From the NCBI GenBank assembly GCA_041398965.1, contig JAWKTT010000053.1, positions 1 to 23,418 on the forward strand: a stretch of DNA of 23,418 nucleotides. The letters run 5' to 3'. The DNA is from JAWKTT01 sp041398965. Lineage in GTDB: Bacteria > Planctomycetota > Planctomycetia > Planctomycetales > Planctomycetaceae. Under the pieces are notes generated by a model. That model worked only from the letters and a program-made list of their open reading frames with translations, was not told where the DNA came from and did no database searches. Positions 22,331 to 23,418 of this stretch are shown in pieces. Position numbers and translations under genes: made by a program. Within the stretch, counting starts at the first letter, position 1. Each line of letters opens with the position of its first letter.

Positions 22331-23418
22331 TTATGGGGCAGCTGTTGGGGCGGGGGTGTTTTCGACGAGTTCGAGAAGCAGTTTCTGGGCGTCGCGGTAG
22401 CGAGGGGCGACTTCGAGTGACTTGAGGACCGACCTGCGGGCGGCGGCGAGGTCCCCCTGTTGTTGCAGGAGTCGGGCCGAGCGGTAGTGGAGCAACGCGG
22501 CGTCGACGGCGTTGAGGGCGAGGGCCGATTGCAAGGCTTTGAGGGCTTGAGGGAGGTGGCCGGTTTGTTCGGCAGCGAGGGCGAGATGGAGGTGCGGGGC
22601 GGGTGTCAGTGGGTTGACGGCAAGCTCCCGTTCAGCATTGAGACGGACCGCTTCCCAGTTCTTTCGCGAGGCTTCGAGTTCGGCCAGTCGACGGTAACTG
22701 AAGGGAGCGGCGGCATCTTGTTGGCAGTATGTGGTGAGCAATTCCCGCTCGGCTTCGACATCGTTCAACTTGTTGAGGACCGAGATCAATTGACGCGCGG
22801 GGGCTTGCGATCCGGTGGCTGTCGGGTACAGACGGACGAGTTGTTCCAGGACCGGTCGAGCATCGGTCCAGCGTTCCTGTTCGAGCAACGATTTTGCTTG
22901 CAGCATCAGGGCGTTGTAGTTGAGCGGGTGGTCTTGTAGGTACTGCTGCAACGTCTCGGGGCGAGTGTCGGTCAATGTGGGTGAGGACCAATCGACAGGT
23001 CCGTCGGGATGGTTCCCCAAAGCATTCGCCCGGCTTCTGGCGAAGTCGGCAAACTCGGTTTCGATCAGGTCGAGCGAGTCGGTCCGTCGTTCGATGGCGG
23101 GATTGATGGCGACACCGGCTGCGAGGTCTTCGAGAATCTTGAGGAGAGCTGGGAAGCCATAGCGTTCGATAAGGAACTCGACGACAAGGCTCGATTCGTA
23201 ATAGGCAAAGGAGAGATGTGTCGAAGACTTGGGAGAGAGAAAGGCGGCACTCAATTCGCTGACCGGGGTGAGGTCATCGCCGAGCGTCATCTCACGAAAG
23301 ACCGGGGTCATCGTTTGGCCCCAGGCAGGGTTTCGCTGACGTTCTTCGTAGACCGAGATCCCTTCGCTTAACCAACGCGGCATCCGATTGCGGGTCTTGT
23401 TCAAGGTGATGACATGGG
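22331..23418 (-). CDS. Peptidase-MA-type gluzincin with C-terminal TPR repeats, 5' end outside the window
   Basis: The minus-strand frame is open to the right edge, and about 362 C-terminal residues are visible. The first visible part, HVITLNKTRNRMPRWLSEGI then SVYEE, matches the end of an HExxH zinc motif (the second His at 23414-23416) and the downstream WLxEGxxxYEE that gives the third zinc ligand. The catalytic HE should lie just beyond the edge. A helical domain follows (THLSFAYYESSLVVEFLIER, YGFPALLKILEDLAAG). From about visible residue 140 there are four to five TPR-like repeats (NYNALMLQAKSLLEQERWTD, PFSYRRLAELEASRKNWEAV, PAPHLHLALAAEQTGHLPQA, ALLHYRSARLLQQQGDLAAA). The tail is NTPAPTAAP. 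This peptidase-plus-TPR layout is common in planctomycetes. It is probably exported. Its substrate is unknown. Confidence 0.88.
   Translation of the reverse strand, partial: HVITLNKTRNRMPRWLSEGISVYEERQRNPAWGQTMTPVFREMTLGDDLTPVSELSAAFLSPKSSTHLSFAYYESSLVVEFLIERYGFPALLKILEDLAAGVAINPAIERRTDSLDLIETEFADFARSRANALGNHPDGPVDWSSPTLTDTRPETLQQYLQDHPLNYNALMLQAKSLLEQERWTDARPVLEQLVRLYPTATGSQAPARQLISVLNKLNDVEAERELLTTYCQQDAAAPFSYRRLAELEASRKNWEAVRLNAERELAVNPLTPAPHLHLALAAEQTGHLPQALKALQSALALNAVDAALLHYRSARLLQQQGDLAAARRSVLKSLEVAPRYRDAQKLLLELVENTPAPTAAP

Overview
The window looks like a chromosomal segment of a planctomycete (Planctomycetota). The base composition is moderately GC-rich. The right edge carries a secreted or membrane gluzincin (peptidase-MA type) fused to TPR repeats, there are two adjacent short TatA genes, and many intergenic spaces hold imperfect hairpins. 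The phylum call is inference from gene style, not from a marker gene.

Layout: (1) 1-4.1 kb is ordinary chromosome: the tail of an unknown gene, a UvrD/PcrA/Rep-type helicase, a secreted thioredoxin-like protein without cysteines, and two TatA/E genes. (2) 4.6-5.8 kb is a decayed IS110-family transposase. (3) 6.6-16.9 kb is an accessory block of small, mostly unrelated genes (SUKH lipoprotein, Sel1 lipoprotein, ankyrin lipoprotein, several unknown secreted or cytosolic proteins). At least five spacers in this block are 80-95 bp imperfect hairpins with attC-like ends (AAC...GTT), and one or two more appear as half sites. Genes and sites point rightward from 6.6 to 9.9 kb and leftward from 16.9 to 10.7 kb. 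This reads as an integron-like cassette array without a visible integrase. It has been invaded by an ORF-deleted group II intron placed exactly at the edge of one attC-like site in antisense orientation, by a second group II intron remnant, and by REP/RAYT-derived elements. (4) 17.6-18.2 kb holds an IS630-type remnant and tRNA-Leu(UAG) with a terminator. (5) 19.3-23.4 kb is ordinary chromosome again: a lipoprotein, a small protein ending in Gly-Gly that resembles a MoaD/ubiquitin-like beta-grasp protein, glycerate 2-kinase, and the peptidase/TPR protein.

The most interesting items are the cassette-like array with its antisense group II intron, the RAYT-derived 387-bp element bounded by inverted REPs, and the solitary Gly-Gly-ended small protein. 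Everything is read by eye. No database or folding program was used, so family names rest on recognised motifs.
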